NCBI GenBank assembly: GCA_023415575.1
Contig: JAEZKF010000007.1
Location: forward strand, 52,489-116,488
Reading direction: 5' to 3'
Length of the DNA stretch: 64,000 nt
Origin: Bacillota bacterium
GTDB taxonomy: Bacteria > Bacillota > Clostridia > Oscillospirales > Ruminococcaceae
A program made the position numbers and the translations under genes. Below the pieces are notes generated by a model. It was not told the origin of the DNA, made no database searches, and saw only the letters and a program-made list of their open reading frames with translations. Below, piece after piece: positions 11,288 through 19,399 of this stretch. Each line of letters starts with the position of its first letter. The stretch's first letter is position 1.

Positions 11288-12322
11288 TTACTTCTTGTAA
11301 AGGGTCTTGCCGGCAGACTTTAGGTCGTTGCAAGCTTCCATTACGCGCAGGGCCATTGCCTTTTCGGCAGCGGCAAGATAGCTGCGGGGGTCGTACATCT
11401 TCTTGTTGCCGACTTCACCCTCAACCTTGAGCACGCCGTCGTAGTTCTTGAACATATGCTCAACAATGGGACGGGTGAAGGCATACTGGGTGTCGGTGTC
11501 GATGTTCATCTTTACTACGCCGTACTCGAGGGTCTCGGCAATCTCATCCTTGCCCGAGCCGGAGCCGCCGTGGAATACGAACCAGAACTTGTTGCCCTCG
11601 CCGAACTCCTTCTTTAATGCCTCCTGGCCGTCGCGCAGGATCTTCGGATTGAGCTTTACGTTGCCGGGCTTGTACACGCCGTGTACGTTGCCAAATGTTG
11701 CAGCAAACATGTAAGCGCCGCCCTCAACGGAGCTGAGCTCCTTGTAAACGTACAGCATGTCCTTCGAGGTGGTGTACAGCTTCTCGCGGGGAGCATCCTC
11801 GTTGCTTACGCCGTCTTCCTCGCCGCCGACAACGCCGGCCTCAACCTCAAGCACAAGCTCGTTCTTTGCGCAGCGGGCAAGCAGCTTCTTGGCAATCTCC
11901 ATGTTCTCTTCGAGGGTGATGTCAGAGCCATCAAACATATGGCTGTTAAACAGGTTGGGGAGTCCCTGTGCACGACGGCGCTCGGTCTCCTCAATCAGGG
12001 GAATCATAAAGCTGTCGAGCTTACCCTTTGTGCAGTGGTCGGTGTGCAGTGCAACATAGATATCGTAATGCTTTGCAACATTGTGCACATGATTTGCAAG
12101 GCTGATTGCGCCAAGTGCGCTATCCTTGATGTTCTGACCGGACGCATGTGCGCCGCCGCCAGTGGAAACCTGAATGATACCATCACTCTTGGAATCCGCA
12201 AGGCCCTTGAGCACTGCGTTGGCAGTCTCGATATTGCTTACGTTAAAAGCGGGATAGGCATAGTGCCCATCAGACGCCGCTTTCAGCATCTGCTGATACT
12301 CTTTGTAGTTTACTACCGGCAT
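11288..12322 (-). CDS. fba: Class II fructose-bisphosphate aldolase
   Basis: A 344-residue zinc-dependent aldolase of the longer FbaA-like type. It cleaves fructose 1,6-bisphosphate into dihydroxyacetone phosphate and glyceraldehyde 3-phosphate in glycolysis, and the reverse in gluconeogenesis. The ALHTDHC motif (residues 91-97) carries the catalytic Asp and first zinc His. EVEAGVVGGEEDG (159-171) supplies the second-metal Glu. H214 in VHGVYKPG and H251 in FHGGSGSG complete the site, and KMNIDTDTQYA is the phosphate-binding strand. The ATG has AGGAG about 10 bases upstream. It is a single-gene unit with its own promoter and terminator. Codon bias is strong, as in the PFOR gene. Confidence 0.95.
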   Translation of the reverse strand: MPVVNYKEYQQMLKAASDGHYAYPAFNVSNIETANAVLKGLADSKSDGIIQVSTGGGAHASGQNIKDSALGAISLANHVHNVAKHYDIYVALHTDHCTKGKLDSFMIPLIEETERRRAQGLPNLFNSHMFDGSDITLEENMEIAKKLLARCAKNELVLEVEAGVVGGEEDGVSNEDAPREKLYTTSKDMLYVYKELSSVEGGAYMFAATFGNVHGVYKPGNVKLNPKILRDGQEALKKEFGEGNKFWFVFHGGSGSGKDEIAETLEYGVVKMNIDTDTQYAFTRPIVEHMFKNYDGVLKVEGEVGNKKMYDPRSYLAAAEKAMALRVMEACNDLKSAGKTLYKK

Positions 12323-12364
12323 TTTCTCTATCTCCTTTGTACTTGGTTATGGCCTGATATAACA

Positions 12365-12393
12365 ATTATATCATTCAAAGTTTGGTTCGTAAA
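12365..12393 (-). promoter_or_regulatory. Promoter of the aldolase gene
   Basis: On the minus strand: TTTACG (12393-12388), 17 bases, TATAAT (12370-12365), about 35 bases before the aldolase leader ends at the ATG. Confidence 0.7.
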
Positions 12394-12593
12394 CCATTAT
12401 CGGCAAAAAACAACGCTTTGTGCCCGCTTGTTATAGTATTCTCTGCAAAACACGGGACATTCTTTCATGTTTTAAGGTCAAGTAAAAAGCTGCGCTTGTA
12501 TGTACTACTTTTATATTTGATGCACGATTTAGACAATTTTTAAAACCAAAAATATCACAAATGTAAATTTGCCCAGAGAAACGGCCCCGCTTC

Positions 12594-12622
12594 TTGACTT
12601 TTGCCATCCGGCATAGTAGTAT
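12594..12622 (+). promoter_or_regulatory. Promoter of the HEAT-repeat gene
   Basis: TTGACT (12594-12599), 17 bases, TAGTAT (12617-12622). A TATAAT at 12674-12679 lies too close to the start codon and has no -35 partner. The stretch 12437-12590 shows nothing else. Confidence 0.65.
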
Positions 12623-12698
12623 AAAAAGGTAATAATACGATGATTTTAAACAAAAAATGTTGGGCTTTTACAATATAATCTGTGAGGTGCAACTAACA

Positions 12699-13037
12699 AT
12701 GGCAAATGAGAAAAAGATACGGGGAATTATTGAGGCTGCCCAAAAAGGAAAGATGGATAAGGTTCTTTCGTATTGCGGCAACAAGGACCCGGAAATCCGT
12801 GAAGGCGCTGCAATGGCCATGCAATACATCAAACACGATGATACATTCAATCAGTTAATCATCATGTTGCACGACCCCGATCCCAATGTTCGTATAGCCG
12901 CTGCAAACTCCTTAGGCTTTTCGGGCAGAAAATCCGGTATTGAGCATCTGCGCCATCAGATGAACAAGGATACCGACATTCGTGTAAAGGAAGCGTGTAA
13001 AAATTCGATTGCGTCGCTTAACGCAAACGGAAGATAA
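12699..13037 (+). CDS. HEAT-repeat protein
   Basis: A 112-residue soluble protein made of about three short HEAT-like helical pairs, for example DPEIREGAAMAMQYI, DPDPNVRIAAANSLGFSG and DTDIRVKEACKNSI. HEAT repeats stack into a curved solenoid for protein binding. No enzymatic motif is present and the partner is unknown. I start at the ATG at 12699 (MANEKKIRGII) because GAGGTG precedes it at a workable distance; a longer frame from 12657 would begin before the RBS. It stands alone between its promoter and a strong terminator. Confidence 0.75.
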   Translation: MANEKKIRGIIEAAQKGKMDKVLSYCGNKDPEIREGAAMAMQYIKHDDTFNQLIIMLHDPDPNVRIAAANSLGFSGRKSGIEHLRHQMNKDTDIRVKEACKNSIASLNANGR

Positions 13038-13050
13038 CAAATACATATGT

Positions 13051-13084
13051 AAAGCCGGCCTGCTCATGCAGGCCGGCTTTTTTG
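13051..13084 (+). terminator. Terminator of the HEAT-repeat gene
   Basis: A perfect 13-bp stem (13051-13063 with 13068-13080) with loop TCAT and six T's. It separates the HEAT gene from the convergent immA-like gene six bases beyond. Confidence 0.92.
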
Positions 13085-13089
13085 CGGCT

Positions 13090-13533
13090 TTAGAAGTTCT
13101 GCGCGTAGCACAACTGCACCAAATCAACAGGCACACCCGACATAGACGCAATCTGCTCTGCGCCAACGACCCCCAGACCTGCCCGCTTTGCCTCCTCGTG
13201 ATCAATTAAAAGACAGGCGCAAAACAGGTCTGCCTCCCGTTCGTATCTCGGACAGCAAAAGAAGGTGTCGCGCTCCAGCTCCAAAACGTTGTAGTCACTG
13301 TGCAAAAGCGCATGTGCAAGCTCGTGTGCACACACAAGCCGTGATGTATTCTCATCCAGATGATTGTTGAGATAGATAAAGCGATATCCCTCAATCATCT
13401 GGTAAAAGCCCTGTACCGTGTCCGGAAGGTCAGTGAAAATAATGTGGATATCAAGCTCCTCGCACAGTAAAAACGGGTTGCGCGTGTGATAACGGCTCAC
13501 AAGCGACTGCGCAAACGCCATAATCCTGTTCAT
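13090..13533 (-). CDS. ImmA/IrrE-family zinc metallopeptidase
   Basis: A 147-residue member of the ImmA/IrrE (DUF955) family. The zincin motif HELAH is at residues 70-74 (AHELAHALLH) and a downstream Glu-rich helix (ERDTFFCCPRYEREADLFCACLLI) supplies the usual third ligand. In ICEBs1 and related elements ImmA cleaves the partner repressor ImmR and so induces element genes. Here the gene directly follows an XRE repressor on the same strand, 44 bases apart, which is the same arrangement. No integrase, relaxase or phage gene is visible nearby, so this is either a stranded remnant or a free-standing stress-response switch. The substrate is probably the neighbouring repressor (inference). Confidence 0.88.
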   Translation of the reverse strand: MNRIMAFAQSLVSRYHTRNPFLLCEELDIHIIFTDLPDTVQGFYQMIEGYRFIYLNNHLDENTSRLVCAHELAHALLHSDYNVLELERDTFFCCPRYEREADLFCACLLIDHEEAKRAGLGVVGAEQIASMSGVPVDLVQLCYAQNF

Positions 13534-13577
13534 GAGATTTATATATTCCTTTCATGGCAATGGCGGTAATGGTCTAA

Positions 13578-13973
13578 TCACTCGCCCGAATTTATCCTTT
13601 TCCTTGCGCTAAGCTCTCTTGCGCGCTTTGCACCAAGCTCGAGAGCGTCGATAATCTTCTGCGTGCCCTCGGCATCCACGGGCTTGCCGTGGAACATCAA
13701 AGCCTTTTGCTCAAGCAGCACCTCCCGCATATCAGAGATAATGTCCTCGAGCCGGATGGGTGTACGCACCTCCCTGCAGCAGCTTTCGCCGAGCAGGTAG
13801 TCGGCATTGACTGAAAACACCGAGCAGATGCGCATGAGCATAGCGGCATCAGGCTCCCGCCTGCCCTGCTCATACATTCCGACACAGCTTGTGGAGATAC
13901 CCAGGATTTCTCCCAGCTGCTTCTGGGTATATCCGGCCTCTTTACGCAACGCACGCAGTTTATCCGCGAACAT
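13578..13973 (-). CDS. XRE-family transcriptional repressor (ImmR-like)
   Basis: A 131-residue protein. Residues 1-60 are a classic Cro/CI-type helix-turn-helix (LRALRKEAGYTQKQLGEILGISTSCVGMYEQGRREPDAAML, in the usual helix order). The C-terminal part, rich in Glu, Leu and Arg, is probably for dimerisation and for recognition by the ImmA-like peptidase. The gene is divergent from the 14154-14713 pair. Its own promoter is overlapped by a perfect 10-bp inverted repeat and the opposite promoter by a perfect 7-bp one, which suggests autoregulation plus control of the divergent operon. Both conclusions about regulation are inferences from the sites. Confidence 0.88.
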   Translation of the reverse strand: MFADKLRALRKEAGYTQKQLGEILGISTSCVGMYEQGRREPDAAMLMRICSVFSVNADYLLGESCCREVRTPIRLEDIISDMREVLLEQKALMFHGKPVDAEGTQKIIDALELGAKRARELSARKRINSGE

Positions 13974-13992
13974 ATATTCTCACCTCAGCCCT

Positions 13993-14029
13993 ACTATAAC
14001 ACATCTTAACTCATATGGCAAGATGTGTT
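13993..14029 (-). promoter_or_regulatory. Promoter and palindromic operator of the XRE repressor gene
   Basis: Minus strand: TTGCCA (14021-14016), 17 bases, TATAGT (13998-13993). A perfect 10-bp inverted repeat, AACACATCTT (13998-14007) and AAGATGTGTT (14020-14029), has its arms on the -35 and just beside the -10, a likely autoregulatory operator. Confidence 0.75.
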
Positions 14030-14054
14030 TTTACATATTATTGTAATATTTCCC

Positions 14055-14083
14055 TTGACATCACACATATCGTGTGATACGCT
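14055..14083 (+). promoter_or_regulatory. Promoter with palindromic operator for the divergent pair
   Basis: TTGACA (14055-14060), 17 bases, TACGCT (14078-14083). The spacer is filled by ATCACAC (14060-14066), five bases, GTGTGAT (14072-14078), a perfect 7-bp inverted repeat. A bound repressor would block polymerase. Confidence 0.75.
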
Positions 14084-14153
14084 TTAAATTGAAGAACATA
14101 TGTTCTCTATATCAAGGTCTTATGGGCTGAACCAGAAAGGACGGGACGTAACG

Positions 14154-14408
14154 ATGAGCCTTACACTGCGAGAGCTTGGGGAGGAGTATCTGCACCAGTG
14201 CAGGGTACTGCAATCGAGAATCCGCATGCTCAAGATGATGCATAAAACCGCACCGGCACACGAGCTCCGCTCGCTTGAGCAACGAATTGCCATCCTGTAT
14301 GATGAGCATGGACAGCTCAAAAAGACCGGGCTTTACCTTGTCAACTACTACTCTCAGCCATCCGCTCCGAGCTGTGCTGCAGCCACGAAAAGAGGTGTTG
14401 TCGGATGA
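14154..14408 (+). CDS. Small helical protein coupled to a sigma-like protein
   Basis: An 84-residue, strongly helical protein (LRELGEEYLHQCRVLQSRIRMLKMM and ELRSLEQRIAILYDEHGQLKKTG) with heptad-like spacing suggesting a coiled coil. I do not recognise a family. I start at the ATG at 14154 because the leader contains the promoter and AGAAAGGA; the longer frame from 14100 would start at the transcription start. Its stop overlaps the next gene's start as ATGA (14405-14408), implying translational coupling and probably a complex with that sigma-like protein, for example as a core-binding or anti-sigma partner (inference). Control by the XRE repressor is expected from the operator in its promoter. 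Confidence 0.65.
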   Translation: MSLTLRELGEEYLHQCRVLQSRIRMLKMMHKTAPAHELRSLEQRIAILYDEHGQLKKTGLYLVNYYSQPSAPSCAAATKRGVVG

Positions 14409-14713
14409 AGCGCAACCTTTATATCGATTTTGACAGCCCTTTTGCGCAAGGGGTCGCCCTGCGCATCTATCAAGCAGGGCAAGGTCAAACGAACGCCTGC
14501 CAGTACAGACACCTGCAGGCGCAAACGCAGCGTGCCCTATACAGCTGCCTGACCACCCGTCAGCGTGAGATGCTGATAAGCTATTATCTGCACGGCGAGA
14601 ACATCCCCTCCCTGGCAAAACGCTATGGGCTAAACCGGTCGACCGTCTCACGTCATATTGCGGCTGCAAAGCGTAAGATTAAGAAAACCGTGCTGAAGGC
14701 CCTCTCTGCATAG
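14405..14713 (+). CDS. Sigma-70 region 4-like DNA-binding protein
   Basis: A 102-residue protein whose C-terminal half is a sigma-70 region 4 helix-turn-helix: LTTRQREMLISYYLHGENIPSLAKRYGLNRSTVSRHIAAAKRKIKK. There is no region 2, so it cannot act as a complete sigma factor on its own. It resembles the small phage and ICE late-gene activators (ArpU-like or sigma-like). It is translationally coupled to the helical protein before it and faces the XRE/ImmA pair across palindromic promoters. Inference: an activator whose synthesis is unlocked when the XRE repressor is destroyed. Target promoters are not visible in this window. Confidence 0.75.
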   Translation: MKRNLYIDFDSPFAQGVALRIYQAGQGQTNACQYRHLQAQTQRALYSCLTTRQREMLISYYLHGENIPSLAKRYGLNRSTVSRHIAAAKRKIKKTVLKALSA

Positions 14714-14765
14714 GCTGGTGCATGGAGTATTTCATATCCTGCTGTTCCCTTGGACATGACATAAT

Positions 14766-14802
14766 AAAGCCCTGCCGATCACTTGACTCGGCAGGGCTTT
14801 GC
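14766..14802. terminator. Terminator after the sigma-like gene
   Basis: A perfect 13-bp stem (14766-14778 with 14788-14800) around a 9-base loop. The T run is short on the plus strand. Confidence 0.7.
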
Positions 14803-14942
14803 GCGTGATTATTAAACACACAGGTAAACCGATGCGTTTTATGGTATAATAGACCACAGTAGCACAGCATCATCCCGGCATCCATTTCACGGCTGCGCCG
14901 ATGGCGTCGTATCAAAACAACCGCTTATGGGAGGGTAAAAAG

Positions 14943-15917
14943 ATGGATACCATCAACTTTGGCATATTTGCAACCGGCTCAATCGCAGAGAAGTTTACAA
15001 CAGTCTGTTCGTATGTGGAGGGCGTTCGCGCCTTGGGCGTTGCCTCGCGGTCACTTGAAAAGGCACAGGCCTTTGCCCAAAAGACAGGCGTGCCCAAAAG
15101 CTACGGCAGCTACGAGGAACTTGCAAAAGACAGCGATATTCATGCAATCTACATCGCAACGCCCCATCCGATGCATTTTGAAAACTGCATGCTTGCCCTG
15201 CAAAACGGCAAGCACGTCCTATGCGAAAAGTCGATGGTCATGACGCGCAAAGAGGCGGTAACCCTGTTTGACTACGCAAAGAGTCAGGGGTTATTTATCA
15301 TGGAGGCGATGTGGTCGCGTTTTTTGCCCAACATCATCACCGCAAAACGGTGGATTGATGAAGGGGTCATCGGTAAGATTCATTTCATCGATTCCATCCT
15401 CTCCTTCTCGGTGGGTGACATTGATGCGGGCCACCGTCTGGTTGACCCTTCCCTTGGCGGCGGGTCGCTGTATGACCTCGGTGTTTACACGGTAGAGATT
15501 ACGTCCTATTTGGCGGGTGCAAACCCCATCGCATACGCGGGCTTTCACACCGACTACTGCAAGGGCACCGATGCTACTGCGGCGATTGCCGTTAAATACC
15601 CGAACAATATCCTCGCCACCATGCGAACCGGCCTTGTGGTAAATACCCGAGAGGTGCTCACAGTGGTTGGTGAAAAGGGGCGGATTGAGATTGAACGCCC
15701 GCACTTTGCAAACGACATAAGGCTGTATATCGGCAACCACTTAACCGAAGAGGTGCACATGGATTATGACCTGCCGCGCGGCCACTCCTGGCAGCTTGCA
15801 GCGGTACGCGACTACATCCGCGAGGGTGTAACGGAAAGCCCTGTTGTTCCCTATGCCGATACCATTGCCACCATAGAGATGCTAGAGACACTCAAAAAGA
15901 GCTTCGATAAGGAGTAA
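14943..15917 (+). CDS. Gfo/Idh/MocA-family NAD(P)-dependent oxidoreductase
   Basis: A 324-residue protein with an N-terminal Rossmann fold (INFGIFATGSIAEKF), the YIATPHPMHFENCMLALQNGKHVLCEKS signature (most members have EKP) at about residues 77-105, and the C-terminal alpha/beta substrate domain (GGGSLYDLGVYTVEIT, matching the GGGxLxDxGxH region). Members oxidise or reduce sugars, inositols and dihydrodiols; the subgroup most like this one is the trans-1,2-dihydrobenzene-1,2-diol/D-xylose dehydrogenase type. The substrate cannot be told. The ATG at 14943 is preceded by GGGAGGG. A TATAAT with an upstream TG (14845-14850) is the likely promoter. It stands alone. Confidence 0.85.
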   Translation: MDTINFGIFATGSIAEKFTTVCSYVEGVRALGVASRSLEKAQAFAQKTGVPKSYGSYEELAKDSDIHAIYIATPHPMHFENCMLALQNGKHVLCEKSMVMTRKEAVTLFDYAKSQGLFIMEAMWSRFLPNIITAKRWIDEGVIGKIHFIDSILSFSVGDIDAGHRLVDPSLGGGSLYDLGVYTVEITSYLAGANPIAYAGFHTDYCKGTDATAAIAVKYPNNILATMRTGLVVNTREVLTVVGEKGRIEIERPHFANDIRLYIGNHLTEEVHMDYDLPRGHSWQLAAVRDYIREGVTESPVVPYADTIATIEMLETLKKSFDKE

Positions 15918-15935
15918 AGCCGTTCTGACACATGA

Positions 15936-15966
15936 AAAGGCCCGCCAAGCAGGCGGGTCTTTTTGT
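15936..15966 (+). terminator. Terminator of the oxidoreductase gene
   Basis: An 8-9 bp GC-rich stem (CCCGCC with GGCGGG at its core) followed by TCTTTTTG. It lies between convergent genes. Confidence 0.8.
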
Positions 15967-15982
15967 CTGTTTTATTGGATTC

Positions 15983-17011
15983 TCATGCACCTACGCCGAA
16001 CAGGACATCGATTGCATTGGAGACAGCAGGCACATTAACCGCTATATTGAGCGCAAGCGACAGCACAAACATCAGCACGAACATGGGACTGCGCAGCAAA
16101 GTCGCAAAGCGTTCGCGCTTGCTAAGCGTCGTATTACTTGCGCCGAGGCGCAGGTTATTGCGGTACTTTGTAAGTGTGAGGATTACGAAAACCAATCCGG
16201 TAATGACTGTTGCAATCATCACGAGGACCAAGATGGCGAGTAAAATCATATTATGCGCAGTATAGGAGATGGCTACCGATATGCCAATCAGGTTAATTGC
16301 GATGTGGGTGATGATGCAGGGGGTAACCGAGCCTGCCCGAACATACATGATGCCGAGCATAAAGCCGAGGGCAGTCGCATACAGCATCTGGGCGATGTTG
16401 ACATGCGCAAGACCAAACAAGAGTGCAGATACAATCACCGCGAACCAGTTTCCGTACTTCTTCAAAGTGCCCAAGATACCGCCGCGGAAGAGGATCTCCT
16501 CAAATATCGGCGCAACCGCTACCGTCCACACATAGTTAAGCACAACACCCAATGTGCCGGTGGGCATGCTCAAAAACGGGTTGTCGGCTAAGACCTTTTC
16601 TATCGAGCCGGATAGAATCAGGTTAACAATTGTTGCGATAAAGTTAATAGCAATGGTGACTGTATACAGCATTGGAATGGCGGCGGCAACCTGGCGGGCA
16701 GGCATGCTGCTTTTTGCAAACATGGCCTTGAACTTGCCTTCTTTAAAGATACCCAATACCCACAAGGCGATGGGGGTTGCCACGAGATACAACCCTGCTG
16801 CTTCAACCGCAAAGATAATGATCTGCTGCAGGTTATCGGATACGCCCTGCGCCTTCAGCAGGTTTAAAATCGGGATGGTTGATAGGCCAAATATGATGCG
16901 CAGGACTACCCATACCGTTATGGCAGCGCCTACCCTCATAGCGGTATTTGCAAGAGAGCGTTTTTCCTGCTGCGCGTCAAAAAATCCGTTTGATGTCGTG
17001 ATTTGCTCCAT
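15983..17011 (-). CDS. CPBP-family intramembrane metalloprotease (CAAX-like)
   Basis: A 342-residue multi-pass protein with the three CPBP motifs: EEILFRG (E171, E172, R176), FGLAHVN with H203, and HIAIN with H236 and N240. This family is related to the Rce1 prenyl protease; bacterial members act in peptide maturation, immunity to bacteriocins or sigma-factor control. It is the last gene of a five-gene operon behind a YtrA-like regulator, an ABC ATPase and two membrane proteins, spaced 38 bases from the preceding permease. In that setting a role in envelope or antimicrobial-peptide stress is plausible, but this is inference. The N-terminal 25 residues are soluble and polar. Confidence 0.88.
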   Translation of the reverse strand: MEQITTSNGFFDAQQEKRSLANTAMRVGAAITVWVVLRIIFGLSTIPILNLLKAQGVSDNLQQIIIFAVEAAGLYLVATPIALWVLGIFKEGKFKAMFAKSSMPARQVAAAIPMLYTVTIAINFIATIVNLILSGSIEKVLADNPFLSMPTGTLGVVLNYVWTVAVAPIFEEILFRGGILGTLKKYGNWFAVIVSALLFGLAHVNIAQMLYATALGFMLGIMYVRAGSVTPCIITHIAINLIGISVAISYTAHNMILLAILVLVMIATVITGLVFVILTLTKYRNNLRLGASNTTLSKRERFATLLRSPMFVLMFVLSLALNIAVNVPAVSNAIDVLFGVGA

Positions 17012-17049
17012 TACTCAATTCCTCCTCTTAATGTCATAATGCAAACATA

Positions 17050-17742
17050 TTAAATATTGATTCGCTTAAGCTGTGCTCTCCCGACAAAGGATAGTACTGC
17101 CGATACTGCAAGGAAGCATACACCGACCAAGGCTAAAACGAGATAATTTTGAGCTTCGGCAAGCTTAATAAAGGTTTCAATGCTGTTGGAAATGAATATA
17201 ACCGCAATCGATAGAACGGAAAGGCTTGTAGCTACCATCTTCATGCCGATGCGAAGTATCAGCCAGCCAACAGTAAGGCCCAAGGCCGCATAGAATAGGT
17301 GTAAAACTATCTGTGCCAAACATATGGAGATAAGCACCGAAACAATGTTGGGATACTCCTTTGCTGCGGCAGGATTGTTTCTTGCCAGAGCCAGACACAC
17401 AAGGCTGCCGCATACCGACAGTAAGAACAGCACCCCGATGTAGATAAGATTGAGAAGTCTTGTGTTGCGCAGATAAATCCTTCTCGTCATACCGGCGCCT
17501 ACGGCGGTGCTGTATCCCGTGGTGTACACCGTGATGTTGTATAAAACCATCACCCACAGGTTCAATAACGCAGCAAGCGTTATATAGGTAAAATACGCAG
17601 CTACGGATCCCTTGCTTGGGTTAATTGTGGTCGCCACTATAATAATGCCTAGCAAAAGCAGGTGTATGAAGGCCGAAACTGCAAGGACGATGACTGCACC
17701 GCGGTTTGATTCTATGGTTTTTTTAAACGGGCTACGTAACAT
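17050..17742 (-). CDS. ABC-2-like membrane protein (second permease of the YtrA-type operon)
   Basis: A 230-residue protein with six predicted membrane segments (for example AVIVLAVSAFIHLLLLGIIIV, AYFTYITLAALLNLWVMVLYNI, LIYIGVLFLLSVCGSLVCLAL). There is no ATPase motif. With the 224-residue protein just upstream it probably makes the membrane part of the ABC transporter encoded at 18449-19366. I recognise no exact family; the layout with a GntR regulator and ABC ATPase matches the ytr-type systems of Firmicutes, which respond to cell-wall-active agents. Substrate unknown. Confidence 0.7.
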   Translation of the reverse strand: MLRSPFKKTIESNRGAVIVLAVSAFIHLLLLGIIIVATTINPSKGSVAAYFTYITLAALLNLWVMVLYNITVYTTGYSTAVGAGMTRRIYLRNTRLLNLIYIGVLFLLSVCGSLVCLALARNNPAAAKEYPNIVSVLISICLAQIVLHLFYAALGLTVGWLILRIGMKMVATSLSVLSIAVIFISNSIETFIKLAEAQNYLVLALVGVCFLAVSAVLSFVGRAQLKRINI

Positions 17743-17777
17743 GGTTTATACCACCCTAACACTAAAAACTTGATATT

Positions 17778-18452
17778 CTACGAAACATAGTACTTTTTAA
17801 CGGTTTTCCAGCCGAAGCCGTACAGGATAAGGCCTACCACAAAGGCAGACACAGATGCTATCGCGATTACTTGGTTGCTTATCAAAAACTCCGATCCGTT
17901 TATGGCAAACATGGCTATCAGGCCGCCGCACACACCGCCGAGCAAGATGAGTATGATAACCATAATGACAAACACTTTACGTCCGAACCGGTTGACGAGT
18001 CCGCCCATCAGGGTGCCGACGCCAACCGCTAAGGTATCCATGCAGAGGGCGATGCCGAGAAGCGGCAGCGAAAGAACCAAAGAGAATATCTCCTTGCCTA
18101 CCTGTGGCATAAAGGGGAGGGTGATTAGCCCGGTAATGACAAGCGGCATGATCGTTACAAACACAGACGTCACCGCAAACATGATGAGGTTACTGATATA
18201 AAAGGCACGACGGGTGCTGCCCATCGACAGGGCGGTTTGAAAGGTACTGGTAAGGCGCGTCGCAGCCATTGAGATCATGCCGGAAGGGATTGCAAGCAGA
18301 AGGACCATTGTTAAAAAGGAGCGTGGGTTCCACACCTCGCCATCCGCTATCATGATGAGAAAAAACATAACCGGAATAATCAAGATAAGCTTAGTCGAGT
18401 CCCATAACATAGTATAGAAGTCGCTTTTTATCTGCTTTGCGAGCACCTTCAT
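17778..18452 (-). CDS. ABC transporter membrane protein (first permease)
   Basis: A 224-residue protein with six predicted membrane segments (LILIIPVMFFLIMIADG, LTMVLLLAIPSGMISMAA, and later pairs). It begins with a soluble MKVLAKQIKSDFYTMLWDSTK stretch as in ABC-2 permeases. Its start overlaps the stop of the ATPase gene by 4 bases (18449-18452), showing tight coupling. The TRLTSTFQTALSMGSTRRAFYISN segment resembles the coupling helix of YtrC/ABC-2 proteins. Partner of the ATPase and of the permease downstream. Confidence 0.75.
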   Translation of the reverse strand: MKVLAKQIKSDFYTMLWDSTKLILIIPVMFFLIMIADGEVWNPRSFLTMVLLLAIPSGMISMAATRLTSTFQTALSMGSTRRAFYISNLIMFAVTSVFVTIMPLVITGLITLPFMPQVGKEIFSLVLSLPLLGIALCMDTLAVGVGTLMGGLVNRFGRKVFVIMVIILILLGGVCGGLIAMFAINGSEFLISNQVIAIASVSAFVVGLILYGFGWKTVKKYYVS

Positions 18453-19366
18453 ACCAAGGCACCCCCAACGCTTGCTTCTTCACCGTTTTTCTCGTACCGC
18501 TCGGTGAGATACACAAAGATCTTTTGCAGGCTTACGGGGGTGACATCCACATCGTAGGCAGCAAGCCGCTCCTTTACGTTGTTTGCCTGCACACAGACGG
18601 TCAGGCTACGGGCGACACCTTCACGATGGATAATATCCATGCCCTTGACCGCATCGAGCACCACATCATCCCGGCCGCTGACATAGGCAAAACGCGCACG
18701 CAGCTCATCGGTGTTTTCCTTGAGCATCAGCTTGCCCGAATCAACAAGCAGTACCTCCTCAAAGACGTTGCTTGCCTCGTCGATGATGTGGGTGGAGATG
18801 ACAAAGGTACGCGGGTTTTCCATGTAGTCATCCAGCAAAAGCCGGTAGAACTTCTCGCGCATCATAACATCAAGACCCGCTACCGGTTCGTCCAGGAAGG
18901 TGACCGGTGCACGCGATGCAAGCGCGATGATGATGCTGACCATTGAAAGCATGCCCTTGCTGAGCTTATTTAAGGGCTTTTTGATATCAAGGTTAAACTC
19001 CTTTAGAAGCTCCTGAGCATATTCCTCATCCCAGTTCGGGTAGAAGATGCGGGCGATGCGCAGCAGGGTTTTCACCTTGCGTGTATCGGGGCCAAATGCA
19101 GTGGAGGGGCTGAGCTCACGCGAAAAGCAGATGTTTTCAAGCGCATGCTCATTCTCCCATACCGGCTCCCCGCCGATTGTAACGCTTCCCTCGTCACAGG
19201 GGTTCTGGCCGGACAGGATACCGAGCAGTGTCGTTTTGCCCGCTCCGTTGCGGCCGATGAGTCCGTAAATCTTATTCGGTTCAAGGCTCAGGCTGATGCC
19301 ATCAAGTGCCGTGAGCTTGCCAAACCGTTTAACGATGCCTTCACATTGCAAGAGATTGTTCATCAT
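18449..19366 (-). CDS. ABC transporter ATP-binding protein (YtrB-like)
   Basis: The nucleotide-binding subunit of an exporter-type ABC system. Numbering from a TTG two codons upstream, Walker A is GRNGAGKTT at 41-49, the signature LSKGM at 137-141 and Walker B/D-loop FLDEPVAGLD at 159-168. A C-terminal extension of about 90 residues follows the ATPase core, as in the bacitracin/Ytr group. I start at the ATG at 19366 because AAAGGA lies 7 bases upstream; the TTG at 19372 is too close to it. The gene follows the GntR-type regulator and precedes two permeases in one operon. Confidence 0.9.
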   Translation of the reverse strand: MMNNLLQCEGIVKRFGKLTALDGISLSLEPNKIYGLIGRNGAGKTTLLGILSGQNPCDEGSVTIGGEPVWENEHALENICFSRELSPSTAFGPDTRKVKTLLRIARIFYPNWDEEYAQELLKEFNLDIKKPLNKLSKGMLSMVSIIIALASRAPVTFLDEPVAGLDVMMREKFYRLLLDDYMENPRTFVISTHIIDEASNVFEEVLLVDSGKLMLKENTDELRARFAYVSGRDDVVLDAVKGMDIIHREGVARSLTVCVQANNVKERLAAYDVDVTPVSLQKIFVYLTERYEKNGEEASVGGALV

Positions 19367-19399
19367 ATACAAGTCCTTTCCCAGTCAAATCAAATCGCC

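Noticed and set aside
12674..12679. TATAAT close to the HEAT-repeat start
   Set aside because: No -35 at a proper distance and it would place the transcript start on the ribosome binding site.
14031..14046. TTACA-N6-TGTAA between the divergent operators
   Set aside because: Only 5-bp arms in AT-rich DNA; less convincing than the two longer palindromes beside it.
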